Assembly: GCA_964548535.1 (NCBI GenBank)
Contig: CAZJRQ010000004.1
Span: forward strand, 53,100 to 117,099
Source of the DNA: CAZJRQ01 sp964548535
GTDB lineage: Bacteria > Bacillota > Clostridia > Oscillospirales > Ruminococcaceae
Length of the DNA stretch: 64,000 nt
Reading direction: 5' to 3'
This document shows, in pieces, positions 18,419 through 27,659 of this stretch. Every line of letters begins with the position of its first letter. The stretch's first letter is position 1. The position numbers and the translations under genes were made by a program. The notes below the pieces were generated by a model that made no database searches, was not told the origin of the DNA, and saw only the letters and a list, made by a program, of their open reading frames with translations.

Positions 18419-19324
18419 TTACCAAAGTTTTTCAGGATATACTCCATCAGTAATAAGCTGTTTAATTGAATCAGTAACAGCCTGCTTATCAGCAGCATAA
18501 GTTACACCAAACCATTTGTCGCGGCTTTCTAGAACTGCGCAATCACCCTTGCCATCTTTAAGTAGGTCATCAATTACGAAAGGAAGCAGGAATTCAGCTT
18601 TAAGGTCTTTTGAATTCTTTTCAAGGAATTTATTAAATTCATCATCAAGAACATTAATAAACTCAGCAGGACAACCCCACATATTCATTGAAACATAAGC
18701 ATCTTCACTAACTTCAAAGGTTTCGCCCTCGCCAGCAAGAACCTTGTCACCCTCACGACGAATATTGTAAGTTTCATTAACGTCAATTAACTTGCCGTCT
18801 TCACCTACGTTGCAAACACCTCTAGTAACTGAACCATTGTCGCTAAGAGTATTTTTAAGAATAAATCCAACCATGCTGAAGTTTAGAATGTCGCTCTGTG
18901 CAGTTTCAGCAGTTAGGTGATTGTAAAGCTTAACAAAGCCTTCCTTACCATAATAATCATCAGCGTTGATAATTGCAAAAGGCTCATTTACAACACCCTT
19001 TGTGCACAAAATAGCGTGTCCAGTTCCCCAAGGTTTTGTTCTATCAGCATTCTTGAATTTCTCAGGAATATCAGATGTTTCTTGGAAAACATACTCGACA
19101 TTAACATTCTTAGCAATTCTATCGCCAATCATGCTTTTGAAAGCATCTTCAATTTCTTTACGGATTATAAATACAACTTTGTTAAAACCAGCCTTTACAG
19201 CGTCGTAGATTGAGTAATCCATGATAATTTCATCGTTCGGACCAACTGGAGCAAGCTGTTTGATTCCGCCACCGAAACGGCTACCCATGCCTGCTGCCAT
19301 GATTACAAGTGTACAATTTTTCAT
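18419..19324 (-). CDS. Sugar-phosphate nucleotidyltransferase
   Basis: A 301-residue NTP_transferase protein: the nucleotide-binding loop MAAGMGSRFGGGIKQL at the N-terminus, a KPWGTGHAIL segment, and INADDYYG, whose Asp pair binds metal. It would join a sugar phosphate to a nucleotide in the cytosol; the exact sugar is not readable, though the layout is close to glucose-1-phosphate uridylyltransferases. I chose the inner ATG at 19324 because AAGGAG sits just before it; the open frame upstream lacks any ribosome site. It stands alone. Confidence 0.85.
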   Translation of the reverse strand: MKNCTLVIMAAGMGSRFGGGIKQLAPVGPNDEIIMDYSIYDAVKAGFNKVVFIIRKEIEDAFKSMIGDRIAKNVNVEYVFQETSDIPEKFKNADRTKPWGTGHAILCTKGVVNEPFAIINADDYYGKEGFVKLYNHLTAETAQSDILNFSMVGFILKNTLSDNGSVTRGVCNVGEDGKLIDVNETYNIRREGDKVLAGEGETFEVSEDAYVSMNMWGCPAEFINVLDDEFNKFLEKNSKDLKAEFLLPFVIDDLLKDGKGDCAVLESRDKWFGVTYAADKQAVTDSIKQLITDGVYPEKLW

Positions 19325-19418
19325 AGTAAATCTCCTTAAAATTAAATAATCATTTACTATTTTATTATGACATATTTCTTCCATTTTGTCAATCAAAAAA
19401 GTATATAATTATTTAGAT

Positions 19419-19447
19419 TTGACTTATTAAAAATGCTGTTGTATAAT
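19419..19447 (+). promoter_or_regulatory. Promoter for the SDR gene
   Basis: TTGACT (19419-19424), 17-bp spacer, TATAAT (19442-19447). Confidence 0.8.
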
Positions 19448-19486
19448 AATAGTTGATATTAACATTTAAAGTAAGGGAGATTTGAT

Positions 19487-20248
19487 ATGAGAAGGACAGC
19501 CCTAGTAACAGGTGCAAGCTCTGGAATTGGTTGGCAAATTGCAAAACAGCTTAACAACCGTGGATATGATTTGATAATTACTGCTAGACGTAAGGATAAG
19601 CTTGAGGAGCTTAAGTGTCAGCTTAAAGGCAAGGTTACTGTAATTACTGCTGACCTATCAAAGCGTGAGGAATGTTTTAGACTATATGATATGGTCGCTG
19701 ATAAGAATATTTCGGTTTTGGCGAATAATGCTGGATTTGGATTGATTGGTGATTTCAATCAAACAGATTTAGATAGAGAACTTGAAATGCTTGACGTAAA
19801 TTGTTCTGCCACTCATATTTTAACTAAGCTGTTTTTACGCGATTTTCAGAAGAAAAACAGAGGCTATATTCTGAATGTAGCATCTTCAGCAGGCCTCATG
19901 CTTGGCGGTCCTTATATGGCTACGTATTATGCGACAAAATCGTATGTAGTAAATTTAACATCTGCGATTAACGAGGAGCTAAGACGGCAGGGCAGTGGGG
20001 TGAAGATTTCTGCACTTTGTCCTGGTCCTGTCGACACTGAGTTTAATAGCGTGGCTGGCTGTAAGTTTGGAATAAAAAGTATTACTGCAGAGTTTTGTGC
20101 TAAAAGTGCAATAGATGGACTTTTTTCAGGAAAGATGATTATTATTCCTGAAAAAGTTATGAAATTATCTAATTTTGCTACTCGATTTGGTTCAAGGAGA
20201 TTGATTTTAGCATTGACATCACATTTTCAATCAAAAAAACTTGGCTGA
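19487..20248 (+). CDS. Short-chain dehydrogenase/reductase
   Basis: A 253-residue classical SDR: cofactor loop VTGASSGIGWQIA, the NNAGFG motif near residue 85, a Ser before the catalytic YYATKSYV (Tyr and Lys), and the CPGPVDTEF loop. The Arg pair after strand 2 (TARRKDKL) favours NADPH. The substrate is unknown. It has its own promoter and no operon partners. Confidence 0.92.
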   Translation: MRRTALVTGASSGIGWQIAKQLNNRGYDLIITARRKDKLEELKCQLKGKVTVITADLSKREECFRLYDMVADKNISVLANNAGFGLIGDFNQTDLDRELEMLDVNCSATHILTKLFLRDFQKKNRGYILNVASSAGLMLGGPYMATYYATKSYVVNLTSAINEELRRQGSGVKISALCPGPVDTEFNSVAGCKFGIKSITAEFCAKSAIDGLFSGKMIIIPEKVMKLSNFATRFGSRRLILALTSHFQSKKLG

Positions 20249-20395
20249 TTTTTCTGAAAATCTTATGCTTGTGAATAAATATATGTATATCTTCAAGTTT
20301 TTAGTTGTTTTATTAAAATATGTGAGTGATTGCTTATAAAATCATATTTTTTATTTTTACTTACAAACTTCGACATAAAAAAATCAATTTTGCTA

Positions 20396-20424
20396 TAGAC
20401 AAAAGTAACAATATATAGTATAAT
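20396..20424 (+). promoter_or_regulatory. Promoter for rsmD-coaD
   Basis: TAGACA (20396-20401), 17-bp spacer, TATAAT (20419-20424). Confidence 0.75.
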
Positions 20425-20456
20425 TAGTAGTATAATTTGATTATGAGGGTTGATAT

Positions 20457-21011
20457 ATGAGAGTAATTACTGGAACAGCACGTGGTAAAAAATTGAAAAC
20501 GCTTGATAGCTTTGACATAAGACCAACTTCGGATATGGTTAAGGAGGCTATGTTTTCTATAATTCAGTTTGATGTGCCTGGTGCTTCTGTTCTTGATTTG
20601 TTTGCAGGCAGCGGTCAGCTTGGTATTGAGGCTTTGAGTCGTGGTGCTAGTCATTGTGTATTTGTTGATAGCAGTCGTGAGTCTATTGAAGTTGTTAAAA
20701 GTAATGTTGACAGCTGCAAATTTATGGCTGATTCTAGAATTCTTAATATGAATAGTATTGAGTATTTGAAAGTTGCTAAAAGTGGTATTGATATTGCTTT
20801 TTTAGATCCACCATATACTATGGGGCTAATTGAGCAGGCTTTACCAGAACTTGATAAGATAATGAATGAGGGCGGTATGGTTATTTGTGAGCATGAAAAG
20901 GAATTACAGCTTGCAGAAAAATACGGCAGATTGACATTGAAAAAGCGCTATAAATATGGGAAGATTGCAGTCACTGTGTTTGAAATTCCCATTGAAAATG
21001 AGGAATTTTAA
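20457..21011 (+). CDS. rsmD: 16S rRNA (guanine966-N2)-methyltransferase
   Basis: A 184-residue protein with the RsmD signature: RVITGTARGKKLKTLD, RPTSDMVKEAMFSI, the SAM-binding loop VLDLFAGSGQLGIEALSRGA and the catalytic FLDPPY. It methylates G966 of 16S rRNA. Its stop codon abuts the coaD start, the conserved rsmD-coaD pair of Firmicutes, so the two are co-translated. Length is normal. Confidence 0.94.
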   Translation: MRVITGTARGKKLKTLDSFDIRPTSDMVKEAMFSIIQFDVPGASVLDLFAGSGQLGIEALSRGASHCVFVDSSRESIEVVKSNVDSCKFMADSRILNMNSIEYLKVAKSGIDIAFLDPPYTMGLIEQALPELDKIMNEGGMVICEHEKELQLAEKYGRLTLKKRYKYGKIAVTVFEIPIENEEF

Positions 21012-21500
21012 ATGAGAATTGCAGTTTGTCCAGGAAGTTTTGACCCTGTTACTTACGGTCATGTTGATATAGTAAATCGTGCAGCTAAGCTTTTTGATAA
21101 GGTTATTGTTTTGGTGTCTTTTAATCCAAATAAAATGACGGCTAGCTTTACTGTTCCGGAACGTATTGAGATGATTAATAAAGTTACACAGCATCTTGAT
21201 AATGTTGTGGTTGACTGCTATGACGGGCTGCTTGCTGATTATTTGAAGAGAACTGGAGCATGTGCTATAGTTAAGGGGCTAAGAGCGGTTTCTGACTTTG
21301 AGTATGAATTTCAGATGGCACTTGCTAATAAGAAACTTTATTGTGATGCTGAGACAGTGTTTTTAACTACGAGTAGTGAGAATATGTATTTGTCTTCTAG
21401 TGTGGTTAAGGAAATTGCTAGTCTTGGCGGCGATATCAGTGGATTTGTGCCGTCGGAGATTTTATCGGTAATCACTAATCGTTTGACTGAAAATAAATAA
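21012..21500 (+). CDS. coaD: Phosphopantetheine adenylyltransferase
   Basis: A 162-residue nucleotidyltransferase: PGSFDPVTYGHVDI carries the T/HxGH motif (Thr14-His17), FNPNKM, and the late YLSSSVVKEIASLGGD. It makes dephospho-CoA from phosphopantetheine and ATP. The ATG begins at the base after the rsmD stop, with its ribosome site GAGGAA inside rsmD. Other CoA genes (coaBC, coaX) are near 43-46 kb. Confidence 0.95.
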   Translation: MRIAVCPGSFDPVTYGHVDIVNRAAKLFDKVIVLVSFNPNKMTASFTVPERIEMINKVTQHLDNVVVDCYDGLLADYLKRTGACAIVKGLRAVSDFEYEFQMALANKKLYCDAETVFLTTSSENMYLSSSVVKEIASLGGDISGFVPSEILSVITNRLTENK

Positions 21501-21524
21501 GACATATTGAAAGGATGTATAAAA

Positions 21525-22016
21525 ATGACTATTGAAGAGATTTTGGATTTAATGGACGGTTTGCTAGACAATTCATCATCAGTGCCTTTTTCTAACAAGA
21601 AAATGATTGATTGTGAGCAGATGCGTGAGTATATAGACAGAATTAAGTTTGATCTTCCTGGTGAGATTAAAAAGGCACAGGATTTAACTCGTGACCAGAA
21701 AAACATTATGGTTCAGGCTAATAAGGATGCTGATGATATTATTAAAAAGGCTGAGGAACGTGCTAAGACTTTAGTATCTGAGCAGGAAATTTTGAAACAA
21801 GCAACTGACATTGCAAAGGAGCAGGTTAAGCGTGCTCATGAGCAGGCTGAAGATATTGTTGCACAAGCAATGGCTAAGGATGCTGATATAAGAAGGGCAC
21901 TTGCTGCAAATCTTGAGAAGGTTCTTACTGAGGCTGAAGTTACTTTGAGCAAGAGTATTTCTGACGTTACGGCAACTAAAGAAGCTGTTTTGAAAATTGG
22001 TACTCCTAAAAAATAA
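21525..22016 (+). CDS. Coiled-coil protein of the coaD operon
   Basis: A 163-residue cytosolic protein dominated by a long charged helix (about residues 45-140, rich in Ala, Lys, Glu) like ATP-synthase b or DivIVA-type coiled coils; such genes are often labelled only 'ATPase'. No catalytic motif is visible. It follows coaD by 24 nt and ends the operon. The ATG was chosen for the AAAGG site; the ATG-like start in the same frame six codons earlier has none. Function unknown. Confidence 0.75.
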   Translation: MTIEEILDLMDGLLDNSSSVPFSNKKMIDCEQMREYIDRIKFDLPGEIKKAQDLTRDQKNIMVQANKDADDIIKKAEERAKTLVSEQEILKQATDIAKEQVKRAHEQAEDIVAQAMAKDADIRRALAANLEKVLTEAEVTLSKSISDVTATKEAVLKIGTPKK

Positions 22017-22029
22017 TAAGTAATATTCT

Positions 22030-22064
22030 AAAGGTGAATGCTGATTGCATTTGCCTTTATTTTT
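22030..22064 (+). terminator. Terminator of the rsmD-coaD operon
   Basis: A 12-bp stem (22030-22041 with 22047-22058, two G-U pairs), 5-nt loop, T-rich tail. Confidence 0.75.
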
Positions 22065-22125
22065 ATTTGAATTTTGGGAGCGTTTTTATTATAAGGCGCT
22101 TGAGTCTTGTTTCACGTTTGAAAAT

Positions 22126-22156
22126 AAAAAAGCTCCGAACAAAGTCGGAGCTTTTA
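22126..22156 (-). terminator. Terminator of the tail-anchored protein gene
   Basis: AAAGCTCCGA (22129-22138) pairs with TCGGAGCTTT (22145-22154); read on the minus strand the A run becomes a T run. Confidence 0.82.
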
Positions 22157-22168
22157 GAATAATATTTT

Positions 22169-23812
22169 TTATAGAATATCCAAAATTATAAGAATCATAA
22201 TTAAAATGATGATTGCGGCAACAGTGAAGGAAACTTTGAAAACGTATTTCGTAGCCTCTTTATGCTTCTTTTTTGTCTTTTTAAACTCTTCAATTGCATC
22301 AGGCTGATATGTATCCCTTGTAGATTTTCCGCCCATTGTCGGATTAATCAAATCATCAATTTTGATATTTTTATATTTTTGTTCCCATGTCATATCGCCA
22401 TTAATGTCCACTGCAAATGGTGATGAAAGCAGATTTGAATCGTATTTTTTCATGTTGATATCATCCATTGAAATATCTTCATCGTCAGGATTTGATATCG
22501 ATAGACTGTCGCCATTGTCATAAGCCTGCTTAGTATCAACATCTTTCATAAGCTGATGATTGTTTCTGTTCGCTTGGAGCATTTGAATAAGCGCGTCAGT
22601 ATACTGATTTTCCTCAGGAGTGTTGGCAGTAAGAGAAACCTCATCAGTGATTTCTTTTCCAGCATTTTCTTCATCAGCAGTTTGGTTATTATATGAAGTA
22701 AAGTTTGCTTTCTTTAGATTAATTTTTGGTGCAGACTTAACTGTTTTTTTGTTAATCTTCGGAGCAGCGTTATCGACAGCAGCTGAGGTATTTTCATCCT
22801 TAATTAGCTCATCCTCATACTCATCGCGTTTTCTATCCTGAAAAGAAGTTGGTCGACTGCTAATAAATCCGCCAAAATCATCTTTAGGGTCTTTGTCGTT
22901 GTTAAGCGTTGTGAATGGAACATTTTCTTTGGATTTTTCACTGCTTTTCTTTTCATCTTCAGTGATAATTTTTTCTGCACTTAGTGGCGCATGTGCCTCT
23001 TCAAATTCATGACTTTCAATATTGGCACTAGTGCTAGTAGTAGAAGAAACCATTTTACCAGTAGAAATGTCAAAATACTCCTCGCCAGCTTTAACAGAAA
23101 GTTTTAGCAGTGGAGGTTCCTCGCCATTCTTCGGTAAATTAGCTTGAGGGATTTCAATAAATGGAAAATCTTCATTAAGATCAAAATTTTTCAATTTCAA
23201 GATCTCAATAGCAGAAGTATATTTCATTGAACCAGATACCATTTCTTTTAAAGGTAAAAGAATAATATCTTTAAATGTTAGGTGGAAAGATTTAAGGGCA
23301 GATAAATTTGCGTCTAATAAATCATCAGAAAAACGATGATCAAAATATTCAGTGAATTTGTCAGGAGTAGCCTTAATAAGCTTATCCATATACTCAGCGA
23401 GCAAAATCCAAAGCTGACGTTCTTCCATATCACGATCGTTGACAACAAGCCACATATAGCAACGCAAAAAACTATCATAGCAGGTGATATCACGTAGGTT
23501 TAGAGCAACATCATCAATGTTAAGAGCAACTGTAAATTGCGGATAGGCATACGCAAAACAACGATAACCGTAGCTTGCCAGTTTCGCATAAGCAGTTTTT
23601 ATCGAAGAAATTGTTCTTGGGTATGGTGGCAGAGAAGGAAAATCAAATTCAGTCACGTAGTCATTTACTTGATTGTTTTTCGCTAACCCCATAATCTTTT
23701 GGTATGTGTCATTTACATTACTTTCCGTTGAATTTACAGCAATACCCAGTACTCTAAATGGGTTACAGGCAAAAAGCTCCATAGCTGTAATTCCTATTGA
23801 ATGGATAGACAA
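22169..23812 (-). CDS. Tail-anchored protein with a J-like N-terminal domain
   Basis: A 547-residue protein. The N-terminus (about residues 12-110) begins NPFRVLGIAVNSTESNVNDTY, like the first helices of a DnaJ domain, but without the HPD motif needed to stimulate Hsp70. A long polar, low-complexity middle (about 240-500) links to a single C-terminal membrane helix (about 524-545), leaving the protein in the cytosol. The start is TTG, chosen for the AAGGGGG site. It is divergent from the gene at 24121 and may belong functionally to the SPFH cluster. Function unknown. Confidence 0.72.
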   Translation of the reverse strand: MSIHSIGITAMELFACNPFRVLGIAVNSTESNVNDTYQKIMGLAKNNQVNDYVTEFDFPSLPPYPRTISSIKTAYAKLASYGYRCFAYAYPQFTVALNIDDVALNLRDITCYDSFLRCYMWLVVNDRDMEERQLWILLAEYMDKLIKATPDKFTEYFDHRFSDDLLDANLSALKSFHLTFKDIILLPLKEMVSGSMKYTSAIEILKLKNFDLNEDFPFIEIPQANLPKNGEEPPLLKLSVKAGEEYFDISTGKMVSSTTSTSANIESHEFEEAHAPLSAEKIITEDEKKSSEKSKENVPFTTLNNDKDPKDDFGGFISSRPTSFQDRKRDEYEDELIKDENTSAAVDNAAPKINKKTVKSAPKINLKKANFTSYNNQTADEENAGKEITDEVSLTANTPEENQYTDALIQMLQANRNNHQLMKDVDTKQAYDNGDSLSISNPDDEDISMDDINMKKYDSNLLSSPFAVDINGDMTWEQKYKNIKIDDLINPTMGGKSTRDTYQPDAIEEFKKTKKKHKEATKYVFKVSFTVAAIIILIMILIILDIL

Positions 23813-24120
23813 TATTATTCCCCCTTAAATTATTTATGAAAAATTTATTAAGAAATCACAGAAATTTCAGTTTTTATTATCTTACAGTATATTATACCAA
23901 AATTTACAGCTCGATTTATCGATATTATTTTAACTAGTAATGAATAAATAATGAATTATGGGATACTGTGTGATATTGCAGATTAGTGAATTTTCATAAT
24001 AAATTTGCAAATTAGCTTGATTTTTGTTCTAAAATAGTGTATAATTTATATAAATTATAGTTAGGCAATTTAAAATGTTAAAAAACATTGAATGAAGTTT
24101 TATGAATAGGGGGAATGAAA
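23813..24120. promoter_or_regulatory. Divergent intergenic region, 22169 gene / SPFH cluster
   Basis: Rightward promoter: TTGATT (24017-24022), 17-bp spacer, TATAAT (24040-24045). Leftward: an extended -10 TGGTATAAT on the minus strand (TATAAT at 23891-23896) with a weak -35. The rest is AT-rich and holds no gene. Confidence 0.65.
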
Positions 24121-24861
24121 ATGGCTTTATTTGGTAATAAAAAGCGAGCGAATAAGAATACAAATTCATATAATGATGCTACGCCACCTGTTAATGCTGA
24201 TGATATTTGGAAGGCACCTATAGCTAAGAAAAGAAAGGAATCTGAAGGTGCGTTTATAAAAGAAAATAAGCATGATGATGTGAAATTTGAAGAGGTTGGT
24301 CCTGAGCCTATTGACCTTAATGAACTTCGCCAAAGAATGGCTATGCTTGAACGTGAAATTGAAGAAAGAGATAGCCGTCCTGTAAAAACACATGCTGATT
24401 ATAATACTAGCACTGTTATGCAAGATGAGGTTGATAAAGCACAGGTTGAGTATGAGGAGAGCTATAAGGCAAAGCATAAGGAATATGTTGACACTCATAA
24501 GGAAGATATTGGCGATTTGGATTGTTCTGATGTTGAGCAGAGGGTTGTTAATATGATTGACAAAGATGAGGCGAGAATTAAGGCGGAAGAACATCTTTTG
24601 GGTGACATCGAACATGCTGATTTGGAGCAAATTAATAGGGGACTTGAACAGCTTTCTAATCCTAAAGACGTCACTTTGGATAAGGATTATAAAAATATTC
24701 AATCAGTATCAGACAGTGAAATGAGTGATGCAGGCGATGTTATTCGAAATGAATATGATAATCGAGCAGAGTCTGATGAATATGGAGAAATAGAATCAAT
24801 GTCAGCTGAGGCAGTTGAAAAAGCAACTAAAGAATTTATTAATCAATATGGCAATAAGTAA
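24121..24861 (+). CDS. Uncharacterised highly charged protein, first gene of SPFH cluster
   Basis: A 246-residue cytosolic protein without membrane segment, very rich in Glu, Asp and Lys; residues about 65-175 are predicted helical and could form coiled coils (LRQRMAMLEREIEER). The basic N-terminus (GNKKRANKN) could bind membrane or nucleic acid. I do not recognise the family. ATG 24121 fits the AGGGGG site better than the ATG two codons earlier. It is followed by five same-strand genes ending at 29129. Confidence 0.72.
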   Translation: MALFGNKKRANKNTNSYNDATPPVNADDIWKAPIAKKRKESEGAFIKENKHDDVKFEEVGPEPIDLNELRQRMAMLEREIEERDSRPVKTHADYNTSTVMQDEVDKAQVEYEESYKAKHKEYVDTHKEDIGDLDCSDVEQRVVNMIDKDEARIKAEEHLLGDIEHADLEQINRGLEQLSNPKDVTLDKDYKNIQSVSDSEMSDAGDVIRNEYDNRAESDEYGEIESMSAEAVEKATKEFINQYGNK

Positions 24862-24885
24862 ACCATTGTTTAGGAGAGATATACT

Positions 24886-25398
24886 TTGTTAATTAATACA
24901 GAAAATGCGATAATTAAATATTCTGATAAGGGTAAGCCTTTTCAGTATGACAAATTATTTTATGCAACTTTTAATGACTATATTATTGAATACAAAAATG
25001 CAAGACTGGATAGATTGACAGATCAGGATGCATCAATTTGTTTGGCTAGAATTATTAGACGTATGGAAGTTAACAACGTTCCTGTACAAAAGTTTTTTGC
25101 TGAGGAGTTAGGGGCTTGGTCTGTACTTTCTAATTATGAGAAGATATTAAATTTAGTTGAATTGATGGCTAAGGATATTTTTTGTTGTTTTGACAGAAAC
25201 AGAGATGACGAAAGTGGTAACTTTGCTGTTGTAAATAGAATCTATTGTGTGAACAATCAGGGGACTAGAGATTTTGTTTATTGTGAAGATACTTACAAGA
25301 ATGGCTTCTTTTCTAAGAAGAAGTATACTCCAGAGGCAGAGTATTTTCTTGAACTTTTGGAAGAAAATAAAAAAGGTATGCTTCCTAAGTCTAAATAG
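24886..25398 (+). CDS. Uncharacterised 170-residue protein of SPFH cluster
   Basis: A soluble protein, mixed alpha/beta by composition, with no recognised motif. It starts at TTG behind AGGAGAG, 24 nt after the previous gene. The C-terminal half contains several Cys residues (FCCF, YCVNN, YCED), not arranged as a clear zinc site. The context ties it to the zinc-ribbon and SPFH genes that follow. Confidence 0.7.
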   Translation: MLINTENAIIKYSDKGKPFQYDKLFYATFNDYIIEYKNARLDRLTDQDASICLARIIRRMEVNNVPVQKFFAEELGAWSVLSNYEKILNLVELMAKDIFCCFDRNRDDESGNFAVVNRIYCVNNQGTRDFVYCEDTYKNGFFSKKKYTPEAEYFLELLEENKKGMLPKSK

Positions 25399-25466
25399 CA
25401 ATACTTGTATTGGTTGATATAATTAGTGATAAAATTAAAATAAAAAAATAAAAATGGGTGGATAAA

Positions 25467-25760
25467 ATGTTAGAGAATTTTTTTAGAACAACGGGATTTA
25501 TGTTGATTTCTTATGGTACACTCTTTACTCCGATTGTTGCGAGTGCAGAGGGTACTAATCCAGTAGCTGCTGGTGCGGTGGGATTTATTCCTGCTGCAAT
25601 TATTACAGGTGCTGTTTTGGTGAGTAAGAGCAAGACCAAAAATAAGGCTACTAAAGCTGACCTTTATATAAAAGGTAAAGTTGATTTGAATGATAGTTCT
25701 GACAGATATGTTAGAACTGATACAAGTAAAGTCAGAGTTAATAGTAATAATAAGAAATAA
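25467..25760 (+). CDS. Small membrane protein of SPFH cluster
   Basis: A 97-residue protein with two hydrophobic segments (about residues 8-26 and 34-54) followed by a basic, Lys/Asn-rich tail; the tail probably lies in the cytosol. No family recognised. ATG 25467 was chosen over the in-frame GTG because the GGGTGG ribosome site overlaps the latter. It lies 18 nt before the zinc-ribbon gene. Confidence 0.65.
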   Translation: MLENFFRTTGFMLISYGTLFTPIVASAEGTNPVAAGAVGFIPAAIITGAVLVSKSKTKNKATKADLYIKGKVDLNDSSDRYVRTDTSKVRVNSNNKK

Positions 25761-25778
25761 TGTAAAGGAGTTGCTGTT

Positions 25779-26861
25779 TTGGGTAATATTGCATACAAGT
25801 GTCCAACCTGCGGGGCAGAGCTTGGCTGGAATGCAGGTAAACAAGAATGGGTTTGTGAATATTGTGACGGTGCATTTACACTGGAAGATTTAAAGGCATC
25901 TGGACATGATAAGATAGATGAGCAGAATGTACAAAAGCATGAAGAGATTGAAGAGGGCGAGCATTTTAAATCTAATGATGGTACTGAGGGAAATAATCTA
26001 GTAAAGTATACTTGTTCGCATTGCGGAGCAGAGATTATTACCGACCGTTCAACGGCGGCTACGATTTGTGTGTATTGCGCAAGTCCAGTAATTTTGAGCG
26101 AGCAGTTAATTGATGATTTTACACCTAATTATGTTATTCCTTTTAGGGTGGAAAAGAATTCAGTTATGGATGTGTTTAAAAAGTTTAGTAAAAAACCTTT
26201 GACACCAAAGGATTTTGATTGCGATGCAATTGTAGATAAAATGCAGGGTGTATATATTCCTTTTTGGCTTTATTCTGGAAAGTGTAGTGGTCAGCTTAAT
26301 GCTGAAGGTGCAAATATAAGATCGTGGAAAAGCGGTGAATATCAGTATACTGAGAGAAAGATATATAATGTTTTCAGAAGTGGTAATTGCAGATTTACTA
26401 ATATTCCTGTAGATGCTTCTTCAAAGACTGATAATGACGCAATGGATTCAATTGAACCGTATGATTACAGTGATTTGAAAGAGTTTAATTATGGATATCT
26501 TGCGGGCTATTTGGCTGAGAGATTTGATGAGGATAAGCAACAGTGCTATGTGCGTGCTCAGGAGAGAATGGCTAATAGTACTATGGACGCGTTGAAAAAC
26601 ACTTGTAATTATTCAACTGTATCTGTAAAAAAATTTGATAAGAACATAAACATTGACAGTACAGAATATGCTTTGCTCCCAACTTGGCTTTTGCACACTA
26701 CATATAAAAACGAAAAATATCTTTTTGCCATGAATGGTCAAACTGGTAAGTTTATTGGAAATTTGCCAATTGATAAAGCAAAGCTGGCTCTGTTTTCATT
26801 TTGCGGTGGTTGCGGTGGATTTTTGCTTGGCGCTGCTTTGGCTGCAATGGGAATAGTTTAG
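25779..26861 (+). CDS. TFIIB-type zinc-ribbon membrane protein (YdjG-like)
   Basis: A 360-residue protein starting at TTG behind AAAGGAG. Two zinc ribbons lie at the N-terminus: CPTCGAE..CEYCDG (about residues 8-32) and CSHCGAE..CVYCAS (about 80-105). A long domain follows, with a conserved FTPNYVIPFRV and the QGVYIPFWLY block, then a C-terminal Gly/Ala-rich hydrophobic segment (about 335-358). This is the layout of proteins such as B. subtilis YdjG, which helps recruit the SPFH protein YdjI to the membrane. An SPFH gene of the YdjI type lies 0.8 kb downstream. Confidence 0.78.
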   Translation: MGNIAYKCPTCGAELGWNAGKQEWVCEYCDGAFTLEDLKASGHDKIDEQNVQKHEEIEEGEHFKSNDGTEGNNLVKYTCSHCGAEIITDRSTAATICVYCASPVILSEQLIDDFTPNYVIPFRVEKNSVMDVFKKFSKKPLTPKDFDCDAIVDKMQGVYIPFWLYSGKCSGQLNAEGANIRSWKSGEYQYTERKIYNVFRSGNCRFTNIPVDASSKTDNDAMDSIEPYDYSDLKEFNYGYLAGYLAERFDEDKQQCYVRAQERMANSTMDALKNTCNYSTVSVKKFDKNINIDSTEYALLPTWLLHTTYKNEKYLFAMNGQTGKFIGNLPIDKAKLALFSFCGGCGGFLLGAALAAMGIV

Positions 26862-26873
26862 GTTATTGCATTT

Positions 26874-27602
26874 ATGATAAAGAGTTTTGAAAATTTAGAA
26901 AGTACATATCAGATTATTATAATTGTTTTATGTGCCTTAGTGATTTTTTTTGTTGTTAGATACATTTATAAAGCTATTAGAAGATTTAAACGAAAGCTTA
27001 TAAGAAAAATGAACTTTGCATCTAGCACAATGAAAATGATTAAAGATGCAAGTGAAAATGAAATGAAAACACCTAGAAATCTGTCTGGTTCTGATTCTAT
27101 GTTTATGATGAGGATTGGTAAGGATTTTCCTGAGTATAATAACAAGGTTGCTAAGGGGATTGTTACTAGTGTTTTGTTTAAGTATTTTGGGATTTTGAAT
27201 GGAGATGCTATTACGTCTGTTATTTCAGACAATTGCACATCTGCGTTTATTTCTGAGCTTAATTCAATTAGTGAATTTAATTCGAAAAAGTACAACAAGG
27301 TGAAAATACATAAATCTATAATATCTGATTATAAGAAAAATAATCAAGAGGCAACGATACTCTATCAGCTTGCTGTTGAGTATATAACTGGACAGAATAA
27401 TTTGCTCTCGCAGCATGTTTATGAGGTTGACTATACATATTATCTTGCTTATGGAGATTCTGGCGAGAATGAAAGTTTAGTATGCTCACATTGCGGTGCT
27501 GCTATTAGCAACTTAGGTCATAAGGTTTGTGAGTATTGTGATACTGAAATCCAAAGTTCTATTGAACGAACATGGAAAGTAAGTGCTATTAGAAAACGTT
27601 AA
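26874..27602 (+). CDS. Membrane-anchored zinc-ribbon protein, possibly Tim44-like
   Basis: A 242-residue protein with one N-terminal membrane helix (about residues 11-31), a basic stretch, a middle domain opening MFMMRIGKDFPEYNN that resembles Tim44-like domains of bacterial zinc-ribbon proteins, and a C-terminal zinc ribbon CSHCGA..CEYCD (about residues 204-222). The zinc ribbon echoes those of the two flanking genes. Start at ATG 26874, 12 nt after the previous stop; ribosome site weak. The Tim44 link is a guess from pattern; the role is unknown. Confidence 0.65.
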   Translation: MIKSFENLESTYQIIIIVLCALVIFFVVRYIYKAIRRFKRKLIRKMNFASSTMKMIKDASENEMKTPRNLSGSDSMFMMRIGKDFPEYNNKVAKGIVTSVLFKYFGILNGDAITSVISDNCTSAFISELNSISEFNSKKYNKVKIHKSIISDYKKNNQEATILYQLAVEYITGQNNLLSQHVYEVDYTYYLAYGDSGENESLVCSHCGAAISNLGHKVCEYCDTEIQSSIERTWKVSAIRKR

Positions 27603-27659
27603 TAACACAACATGTGTTTATTACAAATAAATAAAAGTAATAAGGGAAGGTAATTAGTT

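Noticed and set aside
24166..24702. A 178-codon open frame on the minus strand opposite the charged protein gene
   Set aside because: It has no ribosome site, its product is rich in Ile/Phe/Asn as expected from reverse-complementing Glu/Lys/Asp codons, and the plus-strand gene has promoter, ribosome site and operon context.
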